DNA of 64,000 nt, from contig JAWKRG010000002.1 in the NCBI GenBank assembly GCA_041389725.1, positions 682,001-746,000 on the forward strand, read 5' to 3'. A model generated the notes under the pieces. The model was not told the origin of the DNA and ran no database searches. It worked only from the letters and a program-made list of their open reading frames with translations. Below are positions 53,203-61,101 of this stretch, piece by piece. Within the stretch, counting starts at the first letter, position 1. Each line of letters opens with the position of its first letter. The position numbers and the translations under genes are program-made. This DNA comes from Polyangiaceae bacterium. Lineage in GTDB: Bacteria > Myxococcota_A > Polyangia > Polyangiales > Polyangiaceae.

Positions 53203-54006
53203 ATGACCTCGACGTTTCGATCTTTCAGTGTCCTCGCGCTCTTGACCTTCGTCGCGGGTTGCGCCGCGCAAGAACGAAGTCAGCCTGCCGCCGCTGAGAC
53301 CACGAGCAAGCAACAGGCGAGTTCGCCATGTCCCTGTCAGCAGGCAAACGCTGCGTCGGGGGCGAGCGCACGCGGTGACGCCACCGGCTGTGCCTGCGGC
53401 AGAGGGCCATGTCAGGGTGGCGGAGCGGGACCTTGCGGCGCGATGGGGCGCGGACCACACGCGGGAATGGGCATGGGACCACGCGGTGCCGGCATGGGTC
53501 AGTGCGCAGGCATGGGACCGCGAGGCGCAGGCATGGGACCGCGAGGCGCAGGCATGAGCCAAGCCAGTCCAGGACAGATCGGGCCGGGACTACGCGCCTG
53601 CAACATCGGCGGTGAGCAGCTGGACGCAAACGCAGAGAAGGCCGTCGTGCGCGCCCTCGAAGACGAGTGGCGTGCGCAGGCAACCTACGAGACCGCGAGC
53701 CAGCCCATGGCTGCAGCGCGCCTCGGCAACTTCGCACGCATGGAACAGCGGCACGCCCAGGCCCTCGCATACGTCCTGGAGCAGCACGGCAACGCGGTAC
53801 CCACTCGCCCCGCCTACACACCGGCGGTGCCGAAAGACGCGCCCACCATGTGCAAGGCTGGCGTGGAAGCGGAGAAGCAGAACATCGCTCTGTACGACGA
53901 ACTCCTGCGCGCGTCGCTGCCTGAGGACGTGAAGTGCGTCTTCCGCCACTTGCAGCTGGTGTCGAAGCAACGCCACCTGCCGGCCTTCGAGCAGTGCGCC
54001 GGCTAG
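53203..54006 (+). CDS. ferritin-like (DUF2202-type) lipoprotein with Met/Gly/Cys-rich repeats
   Basis: 267 aa from ATG 53203 (MTSTFRSFSVLALLTFVAGCA, lipobox VAGC). Residues ~35-120 are low-complexity: Cys pairs (SPCPCQQ, GCACGRGPCQGG), then repeats of GMGPRGA with interspersed GAGMGQCAGM. Residues ~130-267 are a four-helix domain like DUF2202 ferritin-like proteins: VVRALEDEWRAQATYETA with Glu and Asp, FARMEQRHAQALAYVLEQHG with an E..H pair, GVEAEKQNIALYDELL and VFRHLQLVSKQRHLPAFEQC. A di-metal site is likely. Met/Cys-rich repeats could bind copper or other soft metals outside the cell. The assignment is by pattern. Confidence 0.8.
   Translation: MTSTFRSFSVLALLTFVAGCAAQERSQPAAAETTSKQQASSPCPCQQANAASGASARGDATGCACGRGPCQGGGAGPCGAMGRGPHAGMGMGPRGAGMGQCAGMGPRGAGMGPRGAGMSQASPGQIGPGLRACNIGGEQLDANAEKAVVRALEDEWRAQATYETASQPMAAARLGNFARMEQRHAQALAYVLEQHGNAVPTRPAYTPAVPKDAPTMCKAGVEAEKQNIALYDELLRASLPEDVKCVFRHLQLVSKQRHLPAFEQCAG
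53463..53556 (+). repeat. 21-bp in-frame repeats coding GMGPRGA
   Basis: Two exact copies of a 21-bp unit (53509-53529 and 53530-53550), with decayed copies before and after, encode the heptapeptide AGMGPRG of the metal-binding-like region. Confidence 0.75.
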
Positions 54007-54073
54007 CGAATCGAGCAAGCGGTCGGTGTTCATCGACCGCCCAGAGTGATGGATCTGTGTGCGAAGAGCCCAG

Positions 54074-54655
54074 CTAGGGCGACGGCAGACTCGACAGCAG
54101 GCGCGCAAACTCATCGTCGCTGAGCACGAGGTAGTGCGTTCCCTGGGGAACGACTGCCTTCGTGCGCGCCGCCGTGATCGTCCCGCCATCCGTCCGCAGG
54201 TGGAGCCAATCCTCGCGCTTGGAGGCGGGCAAGCTCTGCGTCTCGGTGCGCTCGGCGAAACATGCCGTGTGCAAGACCGTTCGCGCTCTTTCTCGCTCTG
54301 CGTCGCTCACAGTGCGCTGCACCGCCTCTGTGTCCCCTTGCGGCGTGCCTTTGCTGCCGCTGAGCACCTTGGAATCGAGATCGAGCGTCCGCTTGACGGG
54401 AACTCCGTGTTCAACCGTCTCGAGAGTGATGGCGCGTACGCTCGTCGCATCCCAACAGCGGTTGGTAAGGGCGGTGGGTGCGGGTGTCGCGCTTGCAGTT
54501 CCACTACCGTTTGGCTCCGCTTTCTGAGTCGGAGTCGGAGTGGATTCTGTCGTCTGAGCACTCGAGCTGGACTTGGAGGTCGGCGTGCACCCCGCCAGCG
54601 ACAGCGCGAGCGCAGTACCAAACCCGATCCCGAGTCGAAAGATTCGCGGGGTCAT
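54074..54655 (-). CDS. lipoprotein of unknown function
   Basis: 193 aa; ATG 54653-54655 overlaps the GH16 stop (ATGA). Signal MTPRIFRLGIGFGTALALSLAGCTP with a clear lipobox (LAGC), then a Ser/Thr/Pro linker. The folded part is short: RCWDATSVRAITLETVEHGVPVKRTLDLDSKVLSG, RARTVLHTACFAERTETQSLP, THYLVLSDDEFARLLSSLP. It has two cysteines that could pair. No family recognised. Coupling to the GH16 gene suggests it serves the same surface process. Confidence 0.75.
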   Translation of the reverse strand: MTPRIFRLGIGFGTALALSLAGCTPTSKSSSSAQTTESTPTPTQKAEPNGSGTASATPAPTALTNRCWDATSVRAITLETVEHGVPVKRTLDLDSKVLSGSKGTPQGDTEAVQRTVSDAERERARTVLHTACFAERTETQSLPASKREDWLHLRTDGGTITAARTKAVVPQGTHYLVLSDDEFARLLSSLPSP

Positions 54656-55656
54656 GGCGCGTAGCGGTGGACGACCACCCAGTCGATCAGCACGTCACCA
54701 GCGGCGCTGGTCGGCGGGGGGCCGCCGCTCAGGCGAGTCTCGGTTTGAATCACGTAGTGCATCGGCGTGTTGGGGATCTTCTGCGTGGAGGAGCCGATCA
54801 CCTTGCCGTCCAAGGTGAAACGGGTCGCCGTGGGCGTCCACTCCGTCACGGCCGTGTGCCAGGACGTGTAGGTAATCGTCGTCGGATACGCATCCTGGTC
54901 ACTGCCCTTCGTACCATTTTGCCAATGCATGAAGGCGGAGATCGTGTCGTTGAGGTCGCCCTCCGGAAAGTCGATCTCGCCGTCCTGGGGCCACGTTTCG
55001 CTGTCGGGCCAGAGCAGCCACGCGGTCTTGAAGCCCTCGACGGGATCCGCGCGAAACCGAATGGCGTAGCGCCCGTAGAGCTGACCGTTGTTCGCCGTGG
55101 CGTTCGGCAGTCGCGGATACGGTGCGGCCACTCGCGCCTTGCCGTTCGCGGTGTGCAAGTGCAGCTTCATGACACCGTCCGCGATGCTGACCACGGCCGC
55201 GGGATCGTACTCCCCGTTCTTGCTCGTGTCGTTCCAGGGCGATGGGTAAGCACCCCAGGTCGAAGCAACCGCCGTGGGAAAGCTACCTAGCGGGACGTCC
55301 TGGGTGAAATCGTCGGCGAAGATCTGTTTGAACTGTGGCAGATCTCCGGTGGGCATGGGTTCGCCCGAGGGCGATGTTCCGCCGCTGCCACCCCCGAGTC
55401 CAGCACCGCCACCACCTGCGCCCGCGGCGCCACTCGTGCCGCCTGTAGCCGCACCGCCACCCGCAGCAGCCCCTCCACCACTGCCGCTCGCCGCTGCACC
55501 AGCCTCAGCGCCAGCACCACCTGCGCCGTTGCCCCCTGCACCAGTCCCGCCCGCGCTTCCAGGGTTCTCGGAGTCCTGGCGCGCCGATGAGCAGGCTGCG
55601 CTTCCGAAGGCCCAAACGAGCGCGAGGAGCATGCCAATCGCGGACGAGGCGCTCAT
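54652..55656 (-). CDS. GH16-family glycoside hydrolase, lipoprotein
   Basis: 334 aa from ATG 55654-55656, at a signal peptide with lipobox (GSAAC). A Gly/Ala/Ser linker of ~80 residues precedes a jelly-roll domain: FKQIFADDFTQDVPLGSFP, STWGAYPSPWNDTSKNGEYDPAAVVSIADGVMKLHL, YAIRFRADPVEGFKTAWLLWP, the active-site motif DGEIDFPEG (Glu-x-Asp-x-x-Glu), TISAFMHWQNG, WHTAVTEWTPTATRFTLDGKVIG. That is family GH16 (laminarinase, agarase, lichenase and similar). The substrate cannot be told. It is the last of the polysaccharide-active genes in this region and coupled to a small lipoprotein. Confidence 0.88.
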   Translation of the reverse strand: MSASSAIGMLLALVWAFGSAACSSARQDSENPGSAGGTGAGGNGAGGAGAEAGAAASGSGGGAAAGGGAATGGTSGAAGAGGGGAGLGGGSGGTSPSGEPMPTGDLPQFKQIFADDFTQDVPLGSFPTAVASTWGAYPSPWNDTSKNGEYDPAAVVSIADGVMKLHLHTANGKARVAAPYPRLPNATANNGQLYGRYAIRFRADPVEGFKTAWLLWPDSETWPQDGEIDFPEGDLNDTISAFMHWQNGTKGSDQDAYPTTITYTSWHTAVTEWTPTATRFTLDGKVIGSSTQKIPNTPMHYVIQTETRLSGGPPPTSAAGDVLIDWVVVHRYAP

Positions 55657-55872
55657 TCGGCGATGGTACCAAGATCCTGCCTGCACACCACACGCTGCAC
55701 CGCCATCGACCTGGCCCGCGCACTCCGTGTGGTTTGTTTGGACCAAGGACTGAGACCAATCCGGACCAGGGCTCCGACGCATCGTAGTCATTCCGCCGCG
55801 ACTTGCGCCGCGGCCCCCGTGGCATGGGGGTTGCTGAGTCAGGCGAACAAGGCACTTGCCGTGGAGAAGCAC

Positions 55873-56973
55873 ATGAAGAGATACGCTGGGATTCTGCTCG
55901 GAGCATTGGTTGCCGCGGGTTGCGGTGGCGCAGACAACGGGGAAACCGGTTCGACCGAAGAGCCCTTGGATCTCGGGACCTTGATCCCGTCGGCCTATCA
56001 CGGTTTGAGTGTCGGTGCGGCCCACGCTTGTGTCGTCGACGCCTGTGAAAGGCTCGTATGCTGGGGCCTCAACGATTTCTCGCAGGGCACAGTGCCGAAA
56101 AGCTTCCGGATCGAGCGCTGGAAAGAGGTGAGCGCGGGCGCGCGCCATACCTGCGGACTGACCACTCAAGGCGTGATCAAGTGCTGGGGCGACAACACTC
56201 ACGGGCAGGCGAGTCCGCCCTCCGGTTCCGGCTTCAAGCGCATCGAAGCCGGTGCCCTTCACTCCTGTGCGATCGATGCCATCGGCACTCCTCGGTGCTG
56301 GGGCCAAATCACTACTCCGCCCCCTTCATACCTCGCACGAAGTACGACCGGTATCGCCTCCGGCTACGGCTACGCTTGCGCCGAATACGACGATGCCAGC
56401 GCACAAGCCAAGCTGCTGAGCTGCTGGTCCGGTGGCTCCGTCGCCCCGTCGCCGAGTTTCTTCGTCAATCCACTAGGCAACGATCCGCCCCATGGCACGA
56501 CCGCGGGCCAGTTTCATGCATGTACGTTGCGTGGACAGCAGCTACTCTGCTGGGGCGACAATCATCATGGCCAAGCCGACGGTCGGGGCATCCGAGGCAA
56601 CAACGACCCATTTGGGGTTCTCGATCTAGAAGACCGTGCGGGGACCTGGCTCTTCCCAGCCTACACCACCGGCAGATACGGCTGGACCGAGGTGGAAGCT
56701 GGCAGACTCCATACGTGTGGGATCAACACGGGGTATGCCAACTACATCGGCAGGCCCACCAACGTATTCTGCTGGGGCAGCGACGTTTCCGGCGAGACCA
56801 GCGGCATTCCCCACAAGCAGTTCCTCGAGCTGTCCCTAGGCGACTCGGTGAGTTGCGGCGTCACGGACACGCATCAGGTCCTCTGCTGGGGCAGGCGTTC
56901 CAATCTACCGCGAGAACCCCAGCTTCCCACTGAGTGCGTGAACTACACGCTCCCGCCGCAACCCTCCTTCTAG
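55873..56973 (+). CDS. RCC1-repeat lipoprotein
   Basis: 366 aa from ATG 55873 (MKRYAGILLGALVAAGCGG, lipobox VAAGC). The mature part is a run of RCC1-type repeats, each with a Cys-Trp-Gly core: LVCWGLNDFSQG, IKCWGDNTHGQA, PRCWGQI, LLCWGDNHHGQAD, VFCWGSDVSGET, VLCWGRR, alternating with HxC strands (GAAHACVVD, GARHTCGLT, GALHSCAID, GQFHACTL). About six or seven blades would make a propeller with disulfides. Such proteins are common and uncharacterised in myxobacteria; they are thought to mediate contact, without proof. Confidence 0.85.
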   Translation: MKRYAGILLGALVAAGCGGADNGETGSTEEPLDLGTLIPSAYHGLSVGAAHACVVDACERLVCWGLNDFSQGTVPKSFRIERWKEVSAGARHTCGLTTQGVIKCWGDNTHGQASPPSGSGFKRIEAGALHSCAIDAIGTPRCWGQITTPPPSYLARSTTGIASGYGYACAEYDDASAQAKLLSCWSGGSVAPSPSFFVNPLGNDPPHGTTAGQFHACTLRGQQLLCWGDNHHGQADGRGIRGNNDPFGVLDLEDRAGTWLFPAYTTGRYGWTEVEAGRLHTCGINTGYANYIGRPTNVFCWGSDVSGETSGIPHKQFLELSLGDSVSCGVTDTHQVLCWGRRSNLPREPQLPTECVNYTLPPQPSF

Positions 56974-57000
56974 TCGGGCGCCCGCGAAGCCATGATAGAA

Positions 57001-57030
57001 GCGCCGCCCCGCGGTGAAACGGGGCGGCGC
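57001..57030. terminator. hairpin between convergent genes
   Basis: Perfect 11-bp GC-rich stem GCGCCGCCCCG/CGGGGCGGCGC (57001-57011 with 57020-57030) with an 8-nt loop, between the RCC1 lipoprotein and the EF-G-like gene stops. It has no strong T tract, but its position fits a shared terminator. Confidence 0.65.
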
Positions 57031-57033
57031 GGG

Positions 57034-59088
57034 TCAGGCTGCCGTGGTTTCCAGGACGCGGGCGGCCACGGGACTCGGAACGGCCTGATACGTCGCGAGC
57101 TCCATGTTGAAGGTGCCTCGTCCTGAGGTGAGAGAGCGCAAGCGCCCGGCGTAGCCGAAAAGCTCTGCCAGCGGGACCTCGGCCACGACTATGCGGCGTA
57201 CGTCAGCCTCGAGAAGCTGAAGCACCTTGCCGCGTCGTGAAGCCAGGTCACCGAGCACGTCCCCCAAGCCCTCCGGCGGCGTCGAGATCTCGACCCGCAT
57301 GATGGGCTCGAGAAGATGCGGCGCCGCGCGACGAGCCGCCTCCAAGAAGCACTTGCGGGAAGCGATCTTGAACGCGAGTTCGCTGGAGTCGTTCGGATGG
57401 GTCGTGCCATCGAGCAGGCGCACGTGCACGTCGACGATAGGGTAGCCCCCCAACACGCCGACCGTCATGGCCTCCTCGATGCCCTGGCGTACGCCCGCCA
57501 CGAAGGGCGTCGGGATCGCACCGCCTCGAGTCGCGTCTTCGAAAACGAGTCCGCTGCCCGAGTCGGCGGGGCCGACGACCATTACGACATGGGCGTACTG
57601 CCCGGGTCCACCGGTCTGCTTGCAGTGTTCGTACTCATGGTTCACCTCGTGGCGGATGGCCTCGTGATAGGCGACCCGCGGTTTGCCGACGCGAACGTCG
57701 CAGTGATGCTTTTTGCGAAGGTTCTCGACGGCGACTTCCAGATGCAGTTCGCCCAGGCCGGAGAGGAGCGTCTGCCCCGTCTCGGCGTCGCTTTCTCGCT
57801 GCAGCGCAGGGTCCGCGGCAAGGAGCTTGGCCAGGGCGGCAGCGAGTCGCTCCTGATCGGCACGGGCAACGGGTTCGATGGCAACGCGGACCACCGCGCG
57901 CGGCAGCCGCGCTCGCGCCAGGGTCACGGGCGCGGCGGGGTCGCACAGCGTGTCGCTCGCGACCGCGTCGAGACCGTGTAGTCCCACGATGTCACCGGTT
58001 GCGGCTCGTTCAATGGGCTCCCGTCGGTCCGCAAATACGCGCACCAACCGGCCCACCCGCTCGACTCTGCCGCTTCGTGTGTTGAGCACACGATCGCCTT
58101 TGCGCAGCGTTCCGGAGAACACGCGCAACAGAGTCAGTGGGCCGAAGCCGTCATGAACGACCTTGAATGCCAGCGCGGAGAGCGCCTCATCATCTGCCGG
58201 GCGTCGTGCCGTGCCAGCCTCATCGACCTTGTCGGGTCGATCGGTAGGAGCAGCCAAGTAGTGCAACACGGCGTCCAGCAGGGGCTGTACACCACGCTTC
58301 TTGTAGGCGGAGCCGCAGAGGGTCGGCACCAGAGATCGAGCGAGCGCAGCGCGGCGCAGGGCTCGCCTGAGCAGCGGCGCCTCTGCCCGACGTTCCATCA
58401 AGAACGCGTCGGCCAGTTCGTCGTCGAAGTCCGCCGCTTGTTCGATGAGCTTCGCGCGGGCGGCAGTCGCCAAGGGCTGCAATGCAGCCGGAATTGGCTT
58501 TACTTCGAAGGCCAAACTGTCTTCTTCGGCCCAGAGCAATAGCTGCTCCTCGACGAGATCGATGACACCGCGAAACCCGGCTTCCTGGCCGAGGGGCAGC
58601 GTCAGCAGAGCCGGACGCACGCCCAGCTTGCTCACCAGCGCATCGATGCAGCGCTCCAAGCTCGCACCGGGACGGTCGAGCTTGTTGACGAAGCACACCA
58701 GCGGCAGACCGTAGCGATCGGCTTGGCGCCACACCGCTTCGGTCTGGGCCTCGACGCCAGCCACGCCATCTAGCAACACCACGGCACCGTCCAGCACGGA
58801 CAAAGCCAGCTCGACGTCCGCATTGAAGTCGATGTGACCTGGGGTATCGATCAAATGCAGCTCGTGGTCCTGCCATTGACAGGTGACCGACGCCGAATTG
58901 ATGGTGATTCCCTTCTGCTGCTCGAGAGGATCCGAGTCAGTGGTCGTGGAACCGTGATGGACCTCTCCCATCCGATGCAACGCACCGGTGGCGTAGAGCA
59001 GTCGCTCGGTCAAAGTGGTCTTGCCCGCGTCGACGTGAGCAATGATGCCGAAGTTTCTGACTCTCGCGAGTTCGGGGGTACGGGTCAT
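57034..59088 (-). CDS. elongation factor G-like GTPase (EF-G paralogue)
   Basis: 684 aa from ATG 59086-59088 (MTRTPELARVRNFG). GTPase motifs: AHVDAGKTTLTERLL (G1), QQKGITINSA (G2), DTPGHIDFNADVEL (G3), NKLDRPGA (G4), SAYKKRGVQPLLDAV (G5). Domains II-V follow, with GLGELHLEVAVENLRKKHHCDVRVGKP (III), QTGGPGQYAHVVMVV and GVRQGIEEAMTVGVLGGYPIVDVHVRL (IV), and ISTPPEGLGDVLGDLASRRG (V). Switch I reads TTTDSDPLEQQKGITI, unlike the usual TDWMEQERERGITI. No str-operon genes are near. It is probably a second EF-G for recycling or stress rather than the main factor. Its predicted leader is very long. Confidence 0.88.
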   Translation of the reverse strand: MTRTPELARVRNFGIIAHVDAGKTTLTERLLYATGALHRMGEVHHGSTTTDSDPLEQQKGITINSASVTCQWQDHELHLIDTPGHIDFNADVELALSVLDGAVVLLDGVAGVEAQTEAVWRQADRYGLPLVCFVNKLDRPGASLERCIDALVSKLGVRPALLTLPLGQEAGFRGVIDLVEEQLLLWAEEDSLAFEVKPIPAALQPLATAARAKLIEQAADFDDELADAFLMERRAEAPLLRRALRRAALARSLVPTLCGSAYKKRGVQPLLDAVLHYLAAPTDRPDKVDEAGTARRPADDEALSALAFKVVHDGFGPLTLLRVFSGTLRKGDRVLNTRSGRVERVGRLVRVFADRREPIERAATGDIVGLHGLDAVASDTLCDPAAPVTLARARLPRAVVRVAIEPVARADQERLAAALAKLLAADPALQRESDAETGQTLLSGLGELHLEVAVENLRKKHHCDVRVGKPRVAYHEAIRHEVNHEYEHCKQTGGPGQYAHVVMVVGPADSGSGLVFEDATRGGAIPTPFVAGVRQGIEEAMTVGVLGGYPIVDVHVRLLDGTTHPNDSSELAFKIASRKCFLEAARRAAPHLLEPIMRVEISTPPEGLGDVLGDLASRRGKVLQLLEADVRRIVVAEVPLAELFGYAGRLRSLTSGRGTFNMELATYQAVPSPVAARVLETTAA

Positions 59089-59482
59089 GACAGATCTCCA
59101 ATCAAAAGAAGACAAAGGAATCCCGTTCACGTGACGCATGCGCACGCGTGGGGATGCTGCTGAGCTCGACGACCGGCGGGTGCGCGCTGCCCGCTGCGCT
59201 ACTTCACCGCAGCGACAGCTTCAGGCATGCGCACCCGGGGCGCAGGGCCCGCGACGAACACGTGAAGCCGCGACAGCGAAACGTCGGAACGCAGCCGAAA
59301 ACGGCCGCAAAACCACGACGCGCAGCTACCGCGGCTCAGAGCGACGCGGGCCAAACGCACAGCCGAGCGTAATCGCTCGATCCGCGCCCTCGGCAGACGA
59401 CACGCAGCGAAGCCCCGCGCACGACGAGGCGTGCGTCCAAGGTTCGGAAGAGGCATTCGCGAGTCATCTCGATCACCTGTGA
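59089..59482 (-). other. predicted 5' leader of the EF-G-like gene (~390 nt)
   Basis: No conserved gene. From the predicted transcription start (~59482) to the EF-G ATG the RNA would be ~390 nt and GC-rich. It contains possible small minus-strand reading frames (one from ATG 59456 of 85 codons and one from ATG 59467 of 43 codons). They look unlike known proteins and have no good ribosome-binding site. A leader this long is unusual for a translation factor. Confidence 0.45.
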
Positions 59483-59488
59483 AGGGCG

Positions 59489-59516
59489 ATTATAGCCACT
59501 ATCCGCAATCATGCAA
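59489..59516 (-). promoter_or_regulatory. strong sigma70-type promoter at the 3' end of lnt
   Basis: Minus strand: TTGCAT (59516-59511), 16 bp, perfect TATAAT (59494-59489). It overlaps the last codons and stop of lnt and points to the EF-G-like gene. Confidence 0.65.
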
Positions 59517-61044
59517 CGACATCGACGCGCCGCCTGCGGCCACGGCTCCAACAGACCGCGCCCAGGAGTGCGAGCGCCGAGAGCAGGAGCGAGTCACCCA
59601 ACCGCGTGTAGACGGTGGGGGGGTCGTCGTTGAGGGCGGGAGTGACGACGAGCACGCCGGGCTCGTGCACGGAACCTCGCGCGCGGATTCGTCCGGCGGC
59701 GTCGATCCACACGGGGATGCCGAGGTTGACGACGCGGACGAGGTCGCGCCTCGATTCGACCGACCGAAGCACACTCAATCGCAGATGCAGTTCGGGTTCG
59801 GCGGTGTCGCCGAACCAAGCATCGTTCGTGATGTTCACTAGGAGATTCGGCCCCGCCGCGGCCACGTCTCTGCCCACCGCTGCCAAAGTGTCTTCGAAAC
59901 AGTTGAGTACGCCGATGCGCGCGTCGCCGACGGAGAGCAGCGAAATGCTTTCCCCAGGCACGAGGCCACCAGCGCGGAAGAACCAGCGGCGCAGGAATGG
60001 CAGCACACTCGAGAGCGGTACCGTCTCACCAAACCAGAGCAGCTGCATCTTGGCCTGAACGGGCTCTGTCATCCCCGCTGGGTCGACGACGGTGGCTGCG
60101 TTGTAGCGTCCCTCGCCCTGCTCTGCGTTCGCCAGCGCTCCGAACAGCACGGGGCCCCGCACCCCGCGGCCGATGATGGCGCGACGCCCGCGATGCATGC
60201 GATGCGCGCGCGCTTCGATGAGGAAGGGATACGCTGCTTCGTGCCAGGCGGTGAAGTCGACGCTCTTGGCTTCGCTGTCGCGAGTCAGACGCAGTAGTCG
60301 CTCCAGAATGTTCTGACGCTCGGCGGGGTCCCAGCGCAGCCGCGCTTCAATCGCGGGCTGCACGACGCCCACGCGCACGACCCGGCGCTGCGCGTGGCGT
60401 GTCGACTCACCATTCAGTTTGACGATGCCGAAGCCCAGCATGATGCCGAACACGACGGCGGCAGTGCCCAAGGGGCGCTTGGGCGAAAGGGGCACGCCCT
60501 CGACGTAGCGGCGCAAGGGTTCTGCGCACAGCGCAGCAACGAGAGCGACGAGAAAGGTGACTCCACGCTCGCCCACCCACTCGGCCAGTTGAACGAGCAC
60601 GGGCCAAGGCGAGAGCAACGCGCCCGGCGACCAGCCAATGACGATGGTGATGCTGCTGGCCAGGGTGACCCCCGCCGCGAAGGCAAGGGGCGCGGGTACG
60701 TAGAGGCGGCGCGCAGCGAGGCGAGCGACCCATAGGCCGAGCCCCCACGGCACAGCCTGTCCTGCGGCCAGCAGCAGCAGCGCGCCAAGACCGCCGAGCA
60801 CGCCCAGCGGCGTGAAGCGATCCACGACGCCGACGATGAAGCGCATGCCGAGCAACGTCGCGCAGGCTGCCCAGAGCCAACCACGAAGAAACACGAGCCG
60901 GTCGCGCGCGGCGTCGGCAGTGGTCAGGTGCAGCAACGACAACCCGAAAAAAACGGCCGGATACACGTCAAAGGGCGGCGAGCACAGCGCAAAGAGTGGC
61001 CCGCCAATCGCCGCCAGCAGATGTGCGCGAGATTTTCGCTGCAA
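59509..61044 (-). CDS. lnt: apolipoprotein N-acyltransferase
   Basis: 511 aa from TTG 61042-61044. The N-terminal half (~10-215) has about six membrane helices (PLFALCSPPFDVYPAVFFGLSLL, LGVLGGLGALLLLAAG and others). The C-terminal half is the periplasmic nitrilase domain with its triad: Glu in AWHEAAYPFLIEA, Lys in QAKMQLLWFGETVP, Cys in GVLNCFEDTLA, plus NITNDAWFGDT, typical of Lnt. It adds the third acyl chain to lipoproteins in the inner membrane, fitting the many lipoproteins here. AWHEAAYP has His where Lnt usually has Pro (WPE). The EF-G promoter sits in its 3' end. Confidence 0.9.
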   Translation of the reverse strand: MQRKSRAHLLAAIGGPLFALCSPPFDVYPAVFFGLSLLHLTTADAARDRLVFLRGWLWAACATLLGMRFIVGVVDRFTPLGVLGGLGALLLLAAGQAVPWGLGLWVARLAARRLYVPAPLAFAAGVTLASSITIVIGWSPGALLSPWPVLVQLAEWVGERGVTFLVALVAALCAEPLRRYVEGVPLSPKRPLGTAAVVFGIMLGFGIVKLNGESTRHAQRRVVRVGVVQPAIEARLRWDPAERQNILERLLRLTRDSEAKSVDFTAWHEAAYPFLIEARAHRMHRGRRAIIGRGVRGPVLFGALANAEQGEGRYNAATVVDPAGMTEPVQAKMQLLWFGETVPLSSVLPFLRRWFFRAGGLVPGESISLLSVGDARIGVLNCFEDTLAAVGRDVAAAGPNLLVNITNDAWFGDTAEPELHLRLSVLRSVESRRDLVRVVNLGIPVWIDAAGRIRARGSVHEPGVLVVTPALNDDPPTVYTRLGDSLLLSALALLGAVCWSRGRRRRVDVVA

Positions 61045-61101
61045 GGAGCGCAGACGCTACCACGCCCTGGCACTTTGCGAGGCGGCGTCTACACTCCGCG
61101 C

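Noticed and set aside
59199..59456. 85-codon minus-strand frame in the EF-G leader as a gene
   Set aside because: No good ribosome-binding site, Arg-rich composition typical of GC-rich shadow frames, and no recognisable family.
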